From: Bacillus subtilis | GTDB lineage: Bacteria > Bacillota > Bacilli > Bacillales > Bacillaceae_C | Assembly (NCBI RefSeq): GCF_008764245.1 | Contig: NZ_VTQV01000005.1 | Coordinates: 118,755 to 170,474 of the forward strand | DNA: 51,720 bases | Direction: 5' to 3' | Shown: piece by piece, positions 16,180 to 25,456 of the stretch | Layout: every line of letters starts with the position of its first letter | Position numbering within the stretch: the first letter of the stretch is position 1 | The notes under the pieces: generated by a model | Databases searched by the model: none | What the model saw: only the letters and a program-made list of their open reading frames with translations | What the model was told of the DNA's origin: nothing | Position numbers and translations under genes: made by a program

Positions 16180-16619
16180 ATTTACATTTACAATGCAAGT
16201 AAGCGGTATCAATTCAAGCGGAATTTACTCGAATTGTTACTACAAGATCCGCAGAAAAGTTCTCGGGAATATATTCAATCCTTGTTCCATTTTATCGATT
16301 ATATATTAGAAATTCCGAAGGAGATGACAAGGGAGTTGCAAAAAGACATTAGAGCAATGATTAAAAAGGAGGAGAGTTATATGGAAAGAACGATGCACCT
16401 GTTCCACCAACATTGAAACCTTTTATTGATGAGTGGCGGGAAGAAGGAAAAAAACTAGGAATAGCTAAAGGAAAAGCGGAAGGTAAGGCAGAAGGCAAAG
16501 CAGAAGGGAAAAAGGAAATAGCCATGGCAATGCTTAAAAAAGGTTTTTCGTTCAAAGAAATTATGGAATTGACGAACCTCACTGAAAAAGAGTTAGGGGA
16601 ACTTAAGGATCAAGTGTAA
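16180..16619 (+). pseudogene. Broken C-terminal part of an Rpn/PD-(D/E)XK transposase-like gene
   Basis: Two overlapping frames hold the tail of an Rpn-type (recombination-promoting nuclease, YhgA-like) protein. The first reads KRYQFKRNLLELLLQDPQKS and ends with FHQH at 16416; the second carries KPFIDEWREEGKKLG and a repeated KGKAEGKAEG stretch, ending at 16619. Reading across 16385-16412 in the second frame gives DAPVPPTLKPF, so a single-base indel near 16390 separates them. The N-terminal nuclease domain is missing: the upstream sequence to the YitT stop is too short. No trace of inverted ends was found. Confidence 0.75.
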
Positions 16620-16695
16620 ACACAAGTAAAGAATGGTTGGATTCACCGGACAATATGTAATTTAAAATTTAAAGAAATTTTACAAACAATACCCC

Positions 16696-16724
16696 TTGAC
16701 AATTCCTTTTTGAAAAGTTAACAT
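16696..16724 (+). promoter_or_regulatory. Promoter of the trp leader
   Basis: TTGACA (16696-16701), a 17-bp spacer and TAACAT (16719-16724) about 35-50 bp before the first T-box. The -10 lies in a perfect 12-bp palindrome TTAACATGTTAA (16718-16729). Confidence 0.8.
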
Positions 16725-16757
16725 GTTAAATAATTCAAACTAAATCGATGATTTTGG

Positions 16758-17032
16758 CAGTGACGAAGAGGAGTAGCTATATTGTTGCACGAAAGAGAGC
16801 TGGTGGGTGGTGCAAACCAGTGTGTAAGAATAGTGAATGGACTTCTGAGCCTCCAAACCGAACCCTTGATGAAGGTGGTAGGCTTTGGCGTTAAGGTCTT
16901 GGCGTTACGAAGACTAGGCATAAGCAGAAGTGTGATGCTTGTTGCTGTCAAAGTGAGCTGATTTTTCGGCTAATAAAGGTGGTACCACGGGTTCCTCGTC
17001 CTTTGGATGAGGGGCCCTTTTTGTATTTTTAG
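16758..17032 (+). promoter_or_regulatory. First tRNA-Trp T-box leader with terminator
   Basis: Stem I shows GAAG...CTTC at its base, an AGTA motif at about 16770 and the specifier loop GAATGGA with TGG (Trp) at 16838-16840. The T-box AAAGGTGGTACCACGG is at 16975-16990, followed by the terminator CCTCGTCC/GGATGAGG and a TTTTT tract. Uncharged tRNA-Trp would favour the antiterminator. The T-box core reads UGGU here, against UGGC in the second leader. Confidence 0.92.
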
Positions 17033-17054
17033 GCTTGTTTAAAAAATAACATAG

Positions 17055-17367
17055 CTATTGGAGTAAATCGTTGAGTAAGAGGAGTATATTTGGTAAGGCG
17101 GAAAAGAGAGCCGGTGATGGTGGGATTCCGGCCCGTACTGCCAAATGGAATGGACTTACGAGAGATTTCCTGAACAAGGCTTAGTAGGGAAATCCGGCCT
17201 CCACCGTTAACAGGATAGGGTATCGAGCATACAGGTTGTGGTTCAGAACGGCTTTTTACGGTACCTAATTGAGATGAGGAATCAATCCTCAACCAGAGGT
17301 GGCACCGCGACTTTTCGCCCTCTGTTCTAGACATAGATTTTATGTCTGGGACAGGGGGCTTTTTTAT
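17055..17367 (+). promoter_or_regulatory. Second tRNA-Trp T-box leader with terminator
   Basis: Stem I base GTAAG...CTTAC, AGTA motif near 17076, helix ATTTGG/CCAAAT and specifier loop GGAATGGA with TGG at 17151-17153. The T-box GAGGTGGCACCGCGA is at 17296-17310; the terminator GCCCTCTGTTC...GGGACAGGGGGC with a T6 tract ends near 17366, 30 bp before trpD. UGGC pairs with a GCCA tRNA end. In series with the first leader it makes a two-step tryptophan sensor. Confidence 0.94.
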
Positions 17368-17396
17368 ATTTACCTTTATTAGAAAGGAGCATGAAG

Positions 17397-18422
17397 ATGA
17401 AAACTTATTTACAGAAATTAATGGCAGGGAAATCTTTAACGATAGAGGAAATGTATAAGGCGGGAAGACTTTTATTCGAAGGAGAAGCAACGGAAAGTGA
17501 GTCAGGTGCTTTGCTCGGCTTGTTAGCCTTAAAAGGGGAGACTGCAGATGAAATTGCGGGTTTGGTGCAAGCGATTCGCGAGAAATCTCCTGCAAGCTTA
17601 CATGTGAAACATAGTGTGATTGATAATTGCGGGACTGGGGGAGATGGCTCCAGTAGTTTCAACATCAGTACGACTTCAGCGTTTGTCATTGCCGGAACAG
17701 GAATTAAAGTGGCAAAACATGGCAATCGTAGTGTTTCAAGTCAAACGGGCAGTGCCGATGTATTGGAATACCTTGGGGTTTCCCTTGATCAAACGCCAGA
17801 AGAAACAAAGGAATTATTAGAGGAAAACGGGATTTCCTTCTTATTTGCTCCTCATGTCCATCCAGCGATGAAGGCGGTTATGAAAGTACGAAAGGATTTG
17901 CGTGTGCCGACTATTTTTAATCTCATTGGTCCACTAACAAATCCGGTTGAATTGGATACCCAATTGTTGGGCATTTATCGACGAGATAAATTAATGCTAA
18001 TGGGAGAAGTTTTGAAAAAGTTAGGTCGTAAGAGAGCCGTCATTATTAATGGTGCAGGTTTTCTTGATGAAGGCTCCTTGTCAGGAGAAAATCATCTCGT
18101 TATTTTAGAAGACGGGGAGTTAACCGCCATTACGCTAAAACCAGAAGATGTTGGGCTTCCGTATTATACGAATGAGGAAATTCTTGGGGGCGACGCTGAA
18201 AGAAATGCCCAAATCATGCATAGTGTATTAAGGGGCGATGACGGTCCTTTCCGTGATACTGTCTTATTGAATGCAGGGATAGGTATTTTTGCCAACGGGA
18301 AAGCAAAGACGATCCAAGAGGGAATTGAATATGCCAAGCAAAGCATTGATTCAGGAGCGGCGATGGAGAAATTAGAGTTTTTAATTAGAAAAAGTGAAAA
18401 ATCTCGACAAGGAGTGGTTTAA
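17397..18422 (+). CDS. trpD: Anthranilate phosphoribosyltransferase
   Basis: Transfers phosphoribose from PRPP to anthranilate, step 2 of tryptophan synthesis. PRPP-binding GTGGDGSSS is at residues 79-87, followed by [16 protein letters not shown] and KHGNRSVSS; the second metal site is in GFLDEGSL. Length 341 aa is standard. ATG 17397 was chosen because GGAG ends seven bases before it; the ATG at 17391 is only one base away. It is the first gene after the tandem T-boxes, a place usually held by trpE. Confidence 0.96.
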   Translation: MKTYLQKLMAGKSLTIEEMYKAGRLLFEGEATESESGALLGLLALKGETADEIAGLVQAIREKSPASLHVKHSVIDNCGTGGDGSSSFNISTTSAFVIAGTGIKVAKHGNRSVSSQTGSADVLEYLGVSLDQTPEETKELLEENGISFLFAPHVHPAMKAVMKVRKDLRVPTIFNLIGPLTNPVELDTQLLGIYRRDKLMLMGEVLKKLGRKRAVIINGAGFLDEGSLSGENHLVILEDGELTAITLKPEDVGLPYYTNEEILGGDAERNAQIMHSVLRGDDGPFRDTVLLNAGIGIFANGKAKTIQEGIEYAKQSIDSGAAMEKLEFLIRKSEKSRQGVV

Positions 18423-19214
18423 GTGACAATTCTTGATGAAATTTTGAAACAAAAGGAATTGGAGGTGCAAGAGTTAAAAGCCATTTATAGTGGAGGCCAT
18501 GAAGCGGAACCATTGAAAAAACGTCCTTCCCTATATGATCAATTTATGGATTCAGGAAATATGAATGTGATTGCCGAAGTGAAGCGAGCCTCCCCTTCAA
18601 AAGGAATGATTAATCAAGACGTAGACCCTGTTGCACAAGCAAAGGCCTATGCGACGGCAGGGGCAGGCGCGATATCAGTTTTAACCGATCGAACGTTTTT
18701 TAAGGGATCGATGGCAGATTTATCTGCTGTCGCTCAGGCTGTTGATGTTCCCTTATTATGTAAGGATTTTATGATCGATGAGGTGCAAATTGATGCAGCG
18801 AAAGAGCATGGGGCCAGTATTATTTTGCTGATCGCAGCGGCCTTACCTGAATCAAGATTGAAAGAGTTGTATAATTATGCCCGATCCCAACAGCTTGATG
18901 TTTTATTTGAAGTGCACAATGAGGAAGAAGCTGAAACGGCGCTCCGTGTTGGAGCGAATATCGTCGGTATTAATAATCGCAATTTAAAAACCTTTGAAGT
19001 CGACCTCGGAGTAACGGAGCGGGTTGCTTCTCTTTTACAGCAGACGGATCGTCTTCTAATCAGTGAAAGTGGAATGAAGGTGAAAGAGGATATCGAAAGG
19101 GTGCGGGCAGCAGGAGCAAAGGGAATTTTAGTTGGGGAAACGCTTATGCGCTCTGGAGATATCCAACAAACAATGAACCAATTCAGAATCCCCTTCACGA
19201 AGGTGGCGAAATAA
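18423..19214 (+). CDS. trpC: Indole-3-glycerol phosphate synthase
   Basis: Closes the indole ring from CdRP (step 4 of the pathway). A TIM-barrel enzyme of 263 aa with the family opening ILDEILKQKELEV, the phosphate-binding and catalytic segments VIAEVKRASPSKG and LLCKDFMIDEVQI, then VGINNRNLKTFEVDL and LISESGM. The GTG start immediately follows the trpD stop and has AAGGAGTGG upstream. Its stop overlaps the trpF start by one base (TAATG), indicating coupling. Confidence 0.96.
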   Translation: MTILDEILKQKELEVQELKAIYSGGHEAEPLKKRPSLYDQFMDSGNMNVIAEVKRASPSKGMINQDVDPVAQAKAYATAGAGAISVLTDRTFFKGSMADLSAVAQAVDVPLLCKDFMIDEVQIDAAKEHGASIILLIAAALPESRLKELYNYARSQQLDVLFEVHNEEEAETALRVGANIVGINNRNLKTFEVDLGVTERVASLLQQTDRLLISESGMKVKEDIERVRAAGAKGILVGETLMRSGDIQQTMNQFRIPFTKVAK

Positions 19215-19873
19215 TGAAAGTTAAAATTTGTGGCATTACCACAAGAGAAGCGGCCCACGCAGCTGTCGAAGCTGGAGCCGATTTTCTCGGATTCGTATTT
19301 GCCAAAAGTAAAAGAAGAATTGCACCTGAAAAGGCTGCTGAATTGATTCGGGAGCTACCTCCCAATGTAAAATCCGTAGGCGTCTTCGTGAATGAAAGTA
19401 AAGAAGAGATTCAAAGAATCGCAGAGTTAGCCAAACTGGATTATGTCCAAATGCACGGAACAGAATTGCCTGAATTTTGCGCAAGCCTGGGACTCCCAGT
19501 TATTAAGGCCTTTTCGATTAAACAGGAAAAGGATCTCGATGTACTAAAACTCTATAATTGTGATTATTATCTTGTGGATAGTCCAGGGATTCAATATGCA
19601 GGCGGAAGTGGGATTCCTTTTGATTGGAATTTATTGGAGTCTAAACAACTGCCACAAGAGCAGCTTATTTTAGCTGGAGGATTAACAATTGAAAATGTGC
19701 CCATGGCCATAGCCAAGGTCCAGCCAAAAACAGTCGATATTTCCAGTGGAGTAGAAACAGACGGAGAAAAGGACCCTGTGAAAATAAAAGCATTTATCGA
19801 AACGGTAAAAATGTATCAAGCAAATCAAACATCCAGGAGTGAAGAAAATGGCTGTATACACATCACCAGATGA
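19214..19873 (+). CDS. trpF: Phosphoribosylanthranilate isomerase
   Basis: Amadori rearrangement of PRA to CdRP (step 3). The 219-aa protein begins [14 protein letters not shown], with the catalytic Cys in KICGIT and the catalytic Asp near DYYLVDSPG. The phosphate-binding end reads [10 protein letters not shown] and DISSGVE(T/S). The gene overlaps trpC by one base and trpB by 26 bp, so the last residues ([11 protein letters not shown]) are encoded over the trpB start. Confidence 0.95.
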   Translation: MKVKICGITTREAAHAAVEAGADFLGFVFAKSKRRIAPEKAAELIRELPPNVKSVGVFVNESKEEIQRIAELAKLDYVQMHGTELPEFCASLGLPVIKAFSIKQEKDLDVLKLYNCDYYLVDSPGIQYAGGSGIPFDWNLLESKQLPQEQLILAGGLTIENVPMAIAKVQPKTVDISSGVETDGEKDPVKIKAFIETVKMYQANQTSRSEENGCIHITR

Positions 19874-21053
19874 AAAAGGGAAATATGGACTATATGGGGG
19901 TCGCTTTGTACCGGAAACCTTAATGACCGCCGTATTGGAATTAGAGGAAGAATACAATAAAGCAATTGAGGATCCTACGTTCATACAGGAAATGGAGTAT
20001 TATTTAAAACAATATATCGGGCGAGAAACGCCGCTTTATTTTGCGGAAAATTTATCGCAACAATTGGGTGGCCCCAAGATCTATTTGAAGCGGGAAGATT
20101 TGAATCATACCGGTGCTCATAAAATTAACAATACAATTGGGCAAGCATTATTAACGCAAAGAATGGGCAAGAAAAAGGTTGTAGCGGAAACAGGAGCTGG
20201 TCAGCATGGCGTGGCCACAGCAACCGTTTGTGCTTTACTTGGACTGGAATGCATTGTGTTTATGGGAGAAGAAGATATTAGACGTCAAGCATTGAATGTC
20301 TTCCGAATGGAACTACTCGGTGCAGAGGTCAGAGGCGTATCCCAAGGAAGTGGAACGCTGAAAGATGCGGTGAATGAGGCTCTGCGTTATTGGGTGGCCA
20401 ATGTAGAAGATACGCATTATATTTTAGGGTCGGTTGTCGGGCCCCATCCATTTCCGAAGATTGTTCGGGATTTTCAAAGCGTAATTGGCAAAGAAACAAA
20501 ACAACAAATTCTGGACCAAGAAGGCAAGCTTCCTGATGCGGTTGTAGCTTGTATCGGGGGCGGGAGTAATGCGATGGGCATGTTCTATCCTTTCATTCAG
20601 GATGAAGATGTCAAGATTTATGGCGTCGAAGCGGCTGGAGCGGGAATCGAAACAGGGGAGCATGCTGCGGTTCTAACAGATGGAAAAGCGGGAATCTTAC
20701 ATGGAACGATGACCTATCTATTACAAGATCCGCATGGACAAATTCAAGAGGCTCATTCGATCTCGGCAGGACTTGACTATCCTGGAGTAGGACCAGAACA
20801 TTCTTATTTAAAAGATCAGGGACGTGTGAATTATACATCTGTGACAGATGCAGAAGCATTGGAAGCTTTTCAAATGCTTTCTAAAACAGAAGGAATTATC
20901 CCGGCACTAGAAAGCTCTCATGCAGTAGCTTTTGCCGTGAAACTCGCAAAGGAAATGAATACTTCTGATACATTGGTGATTTGTTTGTCTGGAAGAGGAG
21001 ATAAAGATGTCGATGCCGTTCGAGCAGCTATTGGAGGTCAAATCAATGGGTAA
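19848..21053 (+). CDS. trpB: Tryptophan synthase beta chain
   Basis: Condenses indole with serine using pyridoxal phosphate. K92 in [11 protein letters not shown] is the Schiff-base lysine; the PLP phosphate loop is [10 protein letters not shown]. Length 401 aa is normal. The ATG at 19848 has AGGAGTG nine bases upstream and gives the usual [14 protein letters not shown]-type N-terminus; a GTG three codons earlier is less likely. It overlaps trpF at its start and trpA by 8 bp at its end. Confidence 0.97.
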   Translation: MAVYTSPDEKGKYGLYGGRFVPETLMTAVLELEEEYNKAIEDPTFIQEMEYYLKQYIGRETPLYFAENLSQQLGGPKIYLKREDLNHTGAHKINNTIGQALLTQRMGKKKVVAETGAGQHGVATATVCALLGLECIVFMGEEDIRRQALNVFRMELLGAEVRGVSQGSGTLKDAVNEALRYWVANVEDTHYILGSVVGPHPFPKIVRDFQSVIGKETKQQILDQEGKLPDAVVACIGGGSNAMGMFYPFIQDEDVKIYGVEAAGAGIETGEHAAVLTDGKAGILHGTMTYLLQDPHGQIQEAHSISAGLDYPGVGPEHSYLKDQGRVNYTSVTDAEALEAFQMLSKTEGIIPALESSHAVAFAVKLAKEMNTSDTLVICLSGRGDKDVDAVRAAIGGQING

Positions 21054-21846
21054 AGCAAAAATAGATACGGCGTTTTCCAAAGTTTTAAATCAGGGAGATA
21101 AAGCTTTCGTTCCTTACATTATGGCAGGAGACGGAGGGCTGGAAAATCTAAAAGAACAGATTTTGTTTTTAGAAAAAAATGGGGCAACTGTTGTGGAATT
21201 AGGGATTCCCTTTTCTGACCCCGTTGCGGATGGACCGGTTATTCAAGAGGCGGGCTTACGATCTCTTGGGAACGGTACGACCCTTGCGGCTATTTTAACA
21301 AGCTTAGAGGAGTGGAAAGATACGAGGGAAATACCGATTGTACTGATGACATATATTAATTTAGTCTATTCATTTGGAGTTGAAAAGTTTGCGAAACGTT
21401 GTGAAGAAGTTGGGGTGGATGGACTGATTATTCCTGATCTTCCATTGGAAGAAGAGGAGCTTGTGACACCTGCATTGGGGGAATTTGGCATTGCCTTAAT
21501 CAGACTCGTGTCCCCGACAAGCCCTTCCCATCGCATCGAGCAAATTGCCAAGCGTTCAGAAGGTTTTTTATATGCGGTAACCGTAAAAGGGACAACGGGT
21601 GTAAGAAGTAAATACGAAGAAGGGGTAGAAGCTTACTTAAAAGGGTTGAAAGAGTATGCGGAAGTCCCAGTACTAGCTGGATTTGGTGTTTCATCACCAG
21701 AACAAGTGAGGACCATGAGTGATTACTGCGATGGAGTGATTGTTGGAAGTAAAATTGTTGAATCCCTTCATCAAGGTGATAGAGAAACCATTGTGGCATT
21801 AATGGCCGCTTCTAAAAAGTCCACAGTGAAACAAACGTCTCTTTAG
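21046..21846 (+). CDS. trpA: Tryptophan synthase alpha chain
   Basis: Cleaves indole-3-glycerol phosphate and passes indole to TrpB in the alpha2-beta2 complex. The catalytic Glu and Asp lie in [16 protein letters not shown]. The phosphate-site segments [10 protein letters not shown] and [10 protein letters not shown] are also visible. Length 266 aa. ATG 21046 is preceded by TTGGAGGTC; an in-frame ATG at 21007 lies inside trpB and was rejected. It is the last gene of the operon. Confidence 0.96.
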   Translation: MGKAKIDTAFSKVLNQGDKAFVPYIMAGDGGLENLKEQILFLEKNGATVVELGIPFSDPVADGPVIQEAGLRSLGNGTTLAAILTSLEEWKDTREIPIVLMTYINLVYSFGVEKFAKRCEEVGVDGLIIPDLPLEEEELVTPALGEFGIALIRLVSPTSPSHRIEQIAKRSEGFLYAVTVKGTTGVRSKYEEGVEAYLKGLKEYAEVPVLAGFGVSSPEQVRTMSDYCDGVIVGSKIVESLHQGDRETIVALMAASKKSTVKQTSL

Positions 21847-21907
21847 ACGCTAAAACATTTAAATTTTAATTGACTTCCAATTGTAAAGAACTTGTCATCC
21901 TTTTCAT

Positions 21908-21933
21908 GCTTAATTATTCGAAAAATAGGGTAA
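21908..21933 (+). promoter_or_regulatory. SigB-like promoter before the 91-aa gene
   Basis: GCTTAA (21908-21913), a 14-bp spacer and GGGTAA (21928-21933) match the Bacillus SigB consensus GTTTAA-N14-GGGTAT at five of six positions in each box. It lies 34 bp before the next start codon. Confidence 0.6.
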
Positions 21934-21966
21934 AGAATAGACAAATAATGAAAAGGAGGCAATCCT

Positions 21967-22242
21967 ATGGCTATAAAGCGCTTAACCCCATATGTAATGT
22001 TAGGGATTGGAATTGCCGGTGTGACCTATTTGGTGAAGGAAGAGAATCGAAATAAAACATTCAATACCGTTCAACAGATGAAGGAAACTGTACAGAAATG
22101 GTTCAATAGACAGAACTCTGAAATTCAAAAAAAGCTGCTCGATAAAGCAGGTCATCCTAACCCCTTTGATCACGGAGATGCGGAGATGGTCTCAGAAGGA
22201 GCGATGTACGCGGTAGAATATTATAATAAAGAAGAGCAATAA
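21967..22242 (+). CDS. Small membrane-anchored protein, possible general-stress gene
   Basis: A 91-aa product with an N-terminal hydrophobic helix (about residues 9-23), an amphipathic middle (NKTFNTVQQMKETVQKWF) and a conserved-looking end (HPNPFDHGDAEMVSEGAMY). I do not recognise a named family. AAAAGGAGG lies seven bases before the ATG. The SigB-like promoter upstream suggests stress induction, an inference only. A clear terminator follows. Confidence 0.75.
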   Translation: MAIKRLTPYVMLGIGIAGVTYLVKEENRNKTFNTVQQMKETVQKWFNRQNSEIQKKLLDKAGHPNPFDHGDAEMVSEGAMYAVEYYNKEEQ

Positions 22243-22258
22243 ATGACTTTGAAAAAGA

Positions 22259-22295
22259 ACATTCCCTATGGACGAAATGGGGAATGTCTTTTTTC
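22259..22295 (+). terminator. Intrinsic terminator
   Basis: ACATTCCC and GGGAATGT form an eight-base stem with a 13-base loop, followed by CTTTTTT. Confidence 0.88.
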
Positions 22296-22370
22296 TATTG
22301 TAAAGATGTTCATACCATGTCATGATCATAAATATATTAATAGTACATTCTATCTGAAGGGATTTATTGT

Positions 22371-23207
22371 ATGGCTCGAAAAATATTTACATTGCTGATT
22401 TGTTTGCTCGTCCTTTGGGTGTTTTTAGAATTAAATAATGCATGGATAAAAACCACGAAATATACAATTAAATCCAAAGAAATACCGAAAGCCTTTGATG
22501 GTTTGAACATTGTTCAGATTTCTGATTTGCAGGATGCGACTTTTGGTGAGAAGCAAGAAAAGTTGATGAGGAAGATCCGAAAAGCAGAACCTGACTTGGT
22601 TGTCATTACAGGAGACTTAGTTGATAGCAATCGCTATGATTTAGCCAATAGCCTAGATTTAATGAAACAATTAGTCAAGATCACAGATGTCTTTTTTGTT
22701 TTAGGGAATCATGAAGTCGCTGTTAATAAAGTGGACGAGATTACAGAGGCCCTTTCAGCTCTTGGTGTCCATGTTTTGCGAAATCAGGCGATCCACTTGA
22801 AGAAGGATCACGAATTTATCTCGATAATGGGAGTAGATGATCCACTTATGAAGGGAAAGCAGAGCCCGGATAAGGCCATGGAGCAAATGATACAAGCAGC
22901 TCTTTCCTCTGTTCCACAAGAGAGATTCACCATTCTTCTTTCTCATCGTCCAGAACTAATCGATGTTTATGCGGAAAATGAAGTGAATCTCGTGTTTAGC
23001 GGCCATGCGCATGGCGGACAAATTCGCCTTCCAGGATTTGGCGGTCTGATCGCCCCAGGCCAAGGATGGTTTCCTCGCTATACATCAGGGGAACATCAAG
23101 AGAAAAAAACAACGATGATTATTAGTCGAGGGTTGGGGAATAGTCTTTTTCCTTATCGGATTTTCAATCGACCTGAAATTATTGCCGTCACATTGAAAAC
23201 CAGCTAA
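22371..23207 (+). CDS. Membrane-anchored metallophosphoesterase with altered metal motif
   Basis: A calcineurin-like phosphoesterase of 278 aa with an N-terminal membrane anchor (about residues 5-21). Motifs GDLVDSN, GNHE, LSHRPE and GHAHGGQ are intact. The first motif, normally DxH, reads SDLQ: position 54 is Gln where a metal-binding His is expected. Relatives act on cyclic nucleotides or phospholipids; the substrate here is unknown. GAAGGG precedes the ATG. It probably forms a separate unit from its neighbours. Confidence 0.87.
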   Translation: MARKIFTLLICLLVLWVFLELNNAWIKTTKYTIKSKEIPKAFDGLNIVQISDLQDATFGEKQEKLMRKIRKAEPDLVVITGDLVDSNRYDLANSLDLMKQLVKITDVFFVLGNHEVAVNKVDEITEALSALGVHVLRNQAIHLKKDHEFISIMGVDDPLMKGKQSPDKAMEQMIQAALSSVPQERFTILLSHRPELIDVYAENEVNLVFSGHAHGGQIRLPGFGGLIAPGQGWFPRYTSGEHQEKKTTMIISRGLGNSLFPYRIFNRPEIIAVTLKTS

Positions 23208-23268
23208 AAAGGTATAATTTCATTGTAAATAGGCATCCTTTTCATATAGGTAAAAGGAGGCACTATTC

Positions 23269-23628
23269 ATGTTAAATATTATACTAAAGATTATTGTGGT
23301 TCCAATCGTTCTGATCCTCGCATCCAATTTATTACCTGGTGTTTATTTTCCATATCTTTATCAACCTATTGTAACAGGTGTTGTACTAGCCATTGTCGGG
23401 CATTTACTTGAATGGGCTTTATTAAAGAAAGGAGCGTTTTGGGTAACGCTTGGCATTGATTTTGTCATATCTGCCATATTTTTGTATACATTTGCCTATT
23501 TCTACCAAGATGCCTATATTACAGTCTGGGGTACTGTGCTTACTTCAGCTGTTTTAACGGCAATCGAGTTTTTGGTTCATTTATGGTTAATCGGATCGGG
23601 CAGGGCCAGGAAAGAGCCCAGTATATAG
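23269..23628 (+). CDS. DUF2512 family membrane protein (YndM-like)
   Basis: A 119-aa protein with four predicted hydrophobic helices and the family-like features ASNLLPGV, LLEWALLKKG and TAIEFLVHLWL. AAAGGAGG stands eight bases before the ATG. Function unknown. A short piece of the dispersed repeat (AGAAGCGCAAG...GAGCTAGCGG) begins at its stop codon. Confidence 0.82.
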   Translation: MLNIILKIIVVPIVLILASNLLPGVYFPYLYQPIVTGVVLAIVGHLLEWALLKKGAFWVTLGIDFVISAIFLYTFAYFYQDAYITVWGTVLTSAVLTAIEFLVHLWLIGSGRARKEPSI

Positions 23629-23702
23629 GAGAAGCGCAAGACACCTAGAGCTAGCGGATCTATCCAAGTGGAAAACTTTATGCTTTCTATCTTTAAAAAC
23701 GA

Positions 23703-23755
23703 TAAAAGGGGCTGTCCAGAAAGTTGTTTTTTCGACTTTTGGATGCCCCTTTTCA
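23703..23755. terminator. Bidirectional terminator between convergent genes
   Basis: AAAAGGGGC and GCCCCTTTT are the outer arms, with inner pairing of GTCCAGAAAGT and ACTTTTGGAT around a T-rich loop. It serves the DUF2512 gene on the plus strand and may serve the minus-strand gene as well. Confidence 0.85.
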
Positions 23756-23826
23756 TGTTTCAAACCCTTGATATATCAGCATATTTTACTTGGGAGGGCT
23801 TCCTTTTTTTGAACTGCCTCTTTTGG

Positions 23827-24468
23827 TTAAATCATTTCTAGGGCTTGTTCAATATCTTTCTCACCAGATATAACTTCCATTATTTTATTTTGGGTGTTTT
23901 TTGTATGCAAGCAAGCAACCAAAATATGAGCTACATCTTCACGTGGAATTTGATGCTCGTCGACAATGTCCAATTTTTCCGCGATCGTAACCTTACCTGT
24001 TGAGGGTTCATGAGTTAAGTGACCTGGGCGAACAATGGTATAGGTTAATCCGCTATTGATAAGATAATCATCGGCCTCTTTTTTTGCGGATAAGTAGTGT
24101 TCGAGAGGGCCTTGGGGCTCGTCTGCTCCCATTGAACTTAGCATGACAAAGTGCGAGATTTGATTCTCTTTTGCTGAGTCAATGATTTTTTTCGCACCTT
24201 CTTGATCCACCGCAATGGTTTTGTCTGGACCGGTGTGGGATCCGGAGCCTGCCGCAAATATAATCGCATCCATCCCCTTCGTGATTTCATGGTCGATCTT
24301 TTTCTCAAGATCAGTCACTATCACCTCGACGGCACCCCATTCCATCAATTCTTTTTCCTGAGCTTCGTCCCGAATCATAGCATATGGATGATCTTCTGTA
24401 TGACTAGCCATATATTCAATAATCAAACGACCTGTATGACCGTTCGCCCCTACAATTAATACCTTCAT
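23827..24468 (-). CDS. yhfK: NAD(P)-binding atypical SDR (YhfK-like)
   Basis: A 213-aa cytoplasmic Rossmann-fold protein. The dinucleotide loop GANGHTGR is at residues 7-14; further family features are DAIIFAAGSGSHTG, VMLSSMGAD and TIVRPGHLT. It matches the SDR_a5 group of B. subtilis YhfK. Proteins of this type may act as redox sensors or reductases, but no substrate is known. AAGGAAGTG precedes the ATG. Confidence 0.88.
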   Translation of the reverse strand: MKVLIVGANGHTGRLIIEYMASHTEDHPYAMIRDEAQEKELMEWGAVEVIVTDLEKKIDHEITKGMDAIIFAAGSGSHTGPDKTIAVDQEGAKKIIDSAKENQISHFVMLSSMGADEPQGPLEHYLSAKKEADDYLINSGLTYTIVRPGHLTHEPSTGKVTIAEKLDIVDEHQIPREDVAHILVACLHTKNTQNKIMEVISGEKDIEQALEMI

Positions 24469-24775
24469 TCAAGTTCACTTCCTTTTTACTATACAATTTC
24501 CGTAAATGCTTCAATTTAAACAGACTTCCTATATAAAAATCCTCAAAAGCCTGTAAGAAAAGCCCAAGGAATAATTTTAAGGATGAATGGCCAACGCCTA
24601 AGATAAATTATAAGTATTCTGTCAAAAATTGCTGAAAGTGAAAAATACCAAAAAAAGTCTCGAAAACTATTTAGCATGCATGACAAAACTTCTCTTGAAG
24701 TGACAGTTTTAGAGAGAGGAAATAAAGTGGATTCCATTGAAGTTTTAGAATAACAAGAAAATCGGGAGGGATTCG

Positions 24776-25270
24776 GTGGAACATTCCATTTTTACTACAG
24801 AGGCGGCCAAAATTCTTGGTGTTGGGGTGAGTACTTTAAGAAAATATGCAGCTTTATTAGAAGCAAAGGGGTATGAATTCGATCGTGGTCATCATAATAA
24901 CGGACGGATCTTTAAAGAAGATGATCTTGTACTTTTATCTTCCATGTTAAAGAAAATGGAGGAGGGAATGTCCGTCGAGGCAGCGGCTGAATCAATGGTA
25001 GGGCAAGGAAGAAAAGCTTCTCCGTTATTATCGCAATCAAATGATTTGCAGGAATTTATCGCTCAAATAAAAGAATTAGAAGTCCAACAAGCTTCTCTTA
25101 CAGAAATGAACCGACATCTTGTCAAGCAGGTAGAAATATTAACAGAAAAAATAGAAGAAAGGGAAAGAGAGCAACAATTATTTCGCTTAATCGAAGAATC
25201 GCGGAAAAAGAAGAAACGAAAGGGAATTGCTTTTTTAGGACCGTTGAATTCTTTGGCTGGTAAGAGATAG
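24776..25270 (+). CDS. MerR-like HTH protein with coiled coil (DUF3967-like)
   Basis: The 164-aa protein has an N-terminal winged-helix of the MerR type (TTEAAKILGVGVSTLRKYAALLE, residues about 7-30; GRIFKEDDLVLL near 45), a central coiled coil at about 85-145 and a very basic tail (RKKKKRKGIAFLG). The layout resembles DUF3967 proteins and, more distantly, RacA. It is probably a DNA-binding protein rather than a ligand sensor, since no effector domain is present. The GTG start has GGGAGG seven bases upstream. Confidence 0.78.
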   Translation: MEHSIFTTEAAKILGVGVSTLRKYAALLEAKGYEFDRGHHNNGRIFKEDDLVLLSSMLKKMEEGMSVEAAAESMVGQGRKASPLLSQSNDLQEFIAQIKELEVQQASLTEMNRHLVKQVEILTEKIEEREREQQLFRLIEESRKKKKRKGIAFLGPLNSLAGKR

Positions 25271-25456
25271 AACAATAAATGCAATTTCATTTGGTCCATT
25301 TTTCATTCTTCTCATTGGGAATCTTACAAATGTTTGAAATAGATTATGATCCTATCGATAAAAAGGTAAATATATAGGAATAATGGAATTTCAACGTATT
25401 TGTGTATGCCTACATGCTATAATAGAAGCATTACGAAATGGGGAGGATTGGAATAC

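Noticed and set aside
24543-24737. Minus-strand ORF before the MerR-like gene
   Set aside because: Lacks a ribosome site and sits in an AT-rich intergenic region; composition fits chance.
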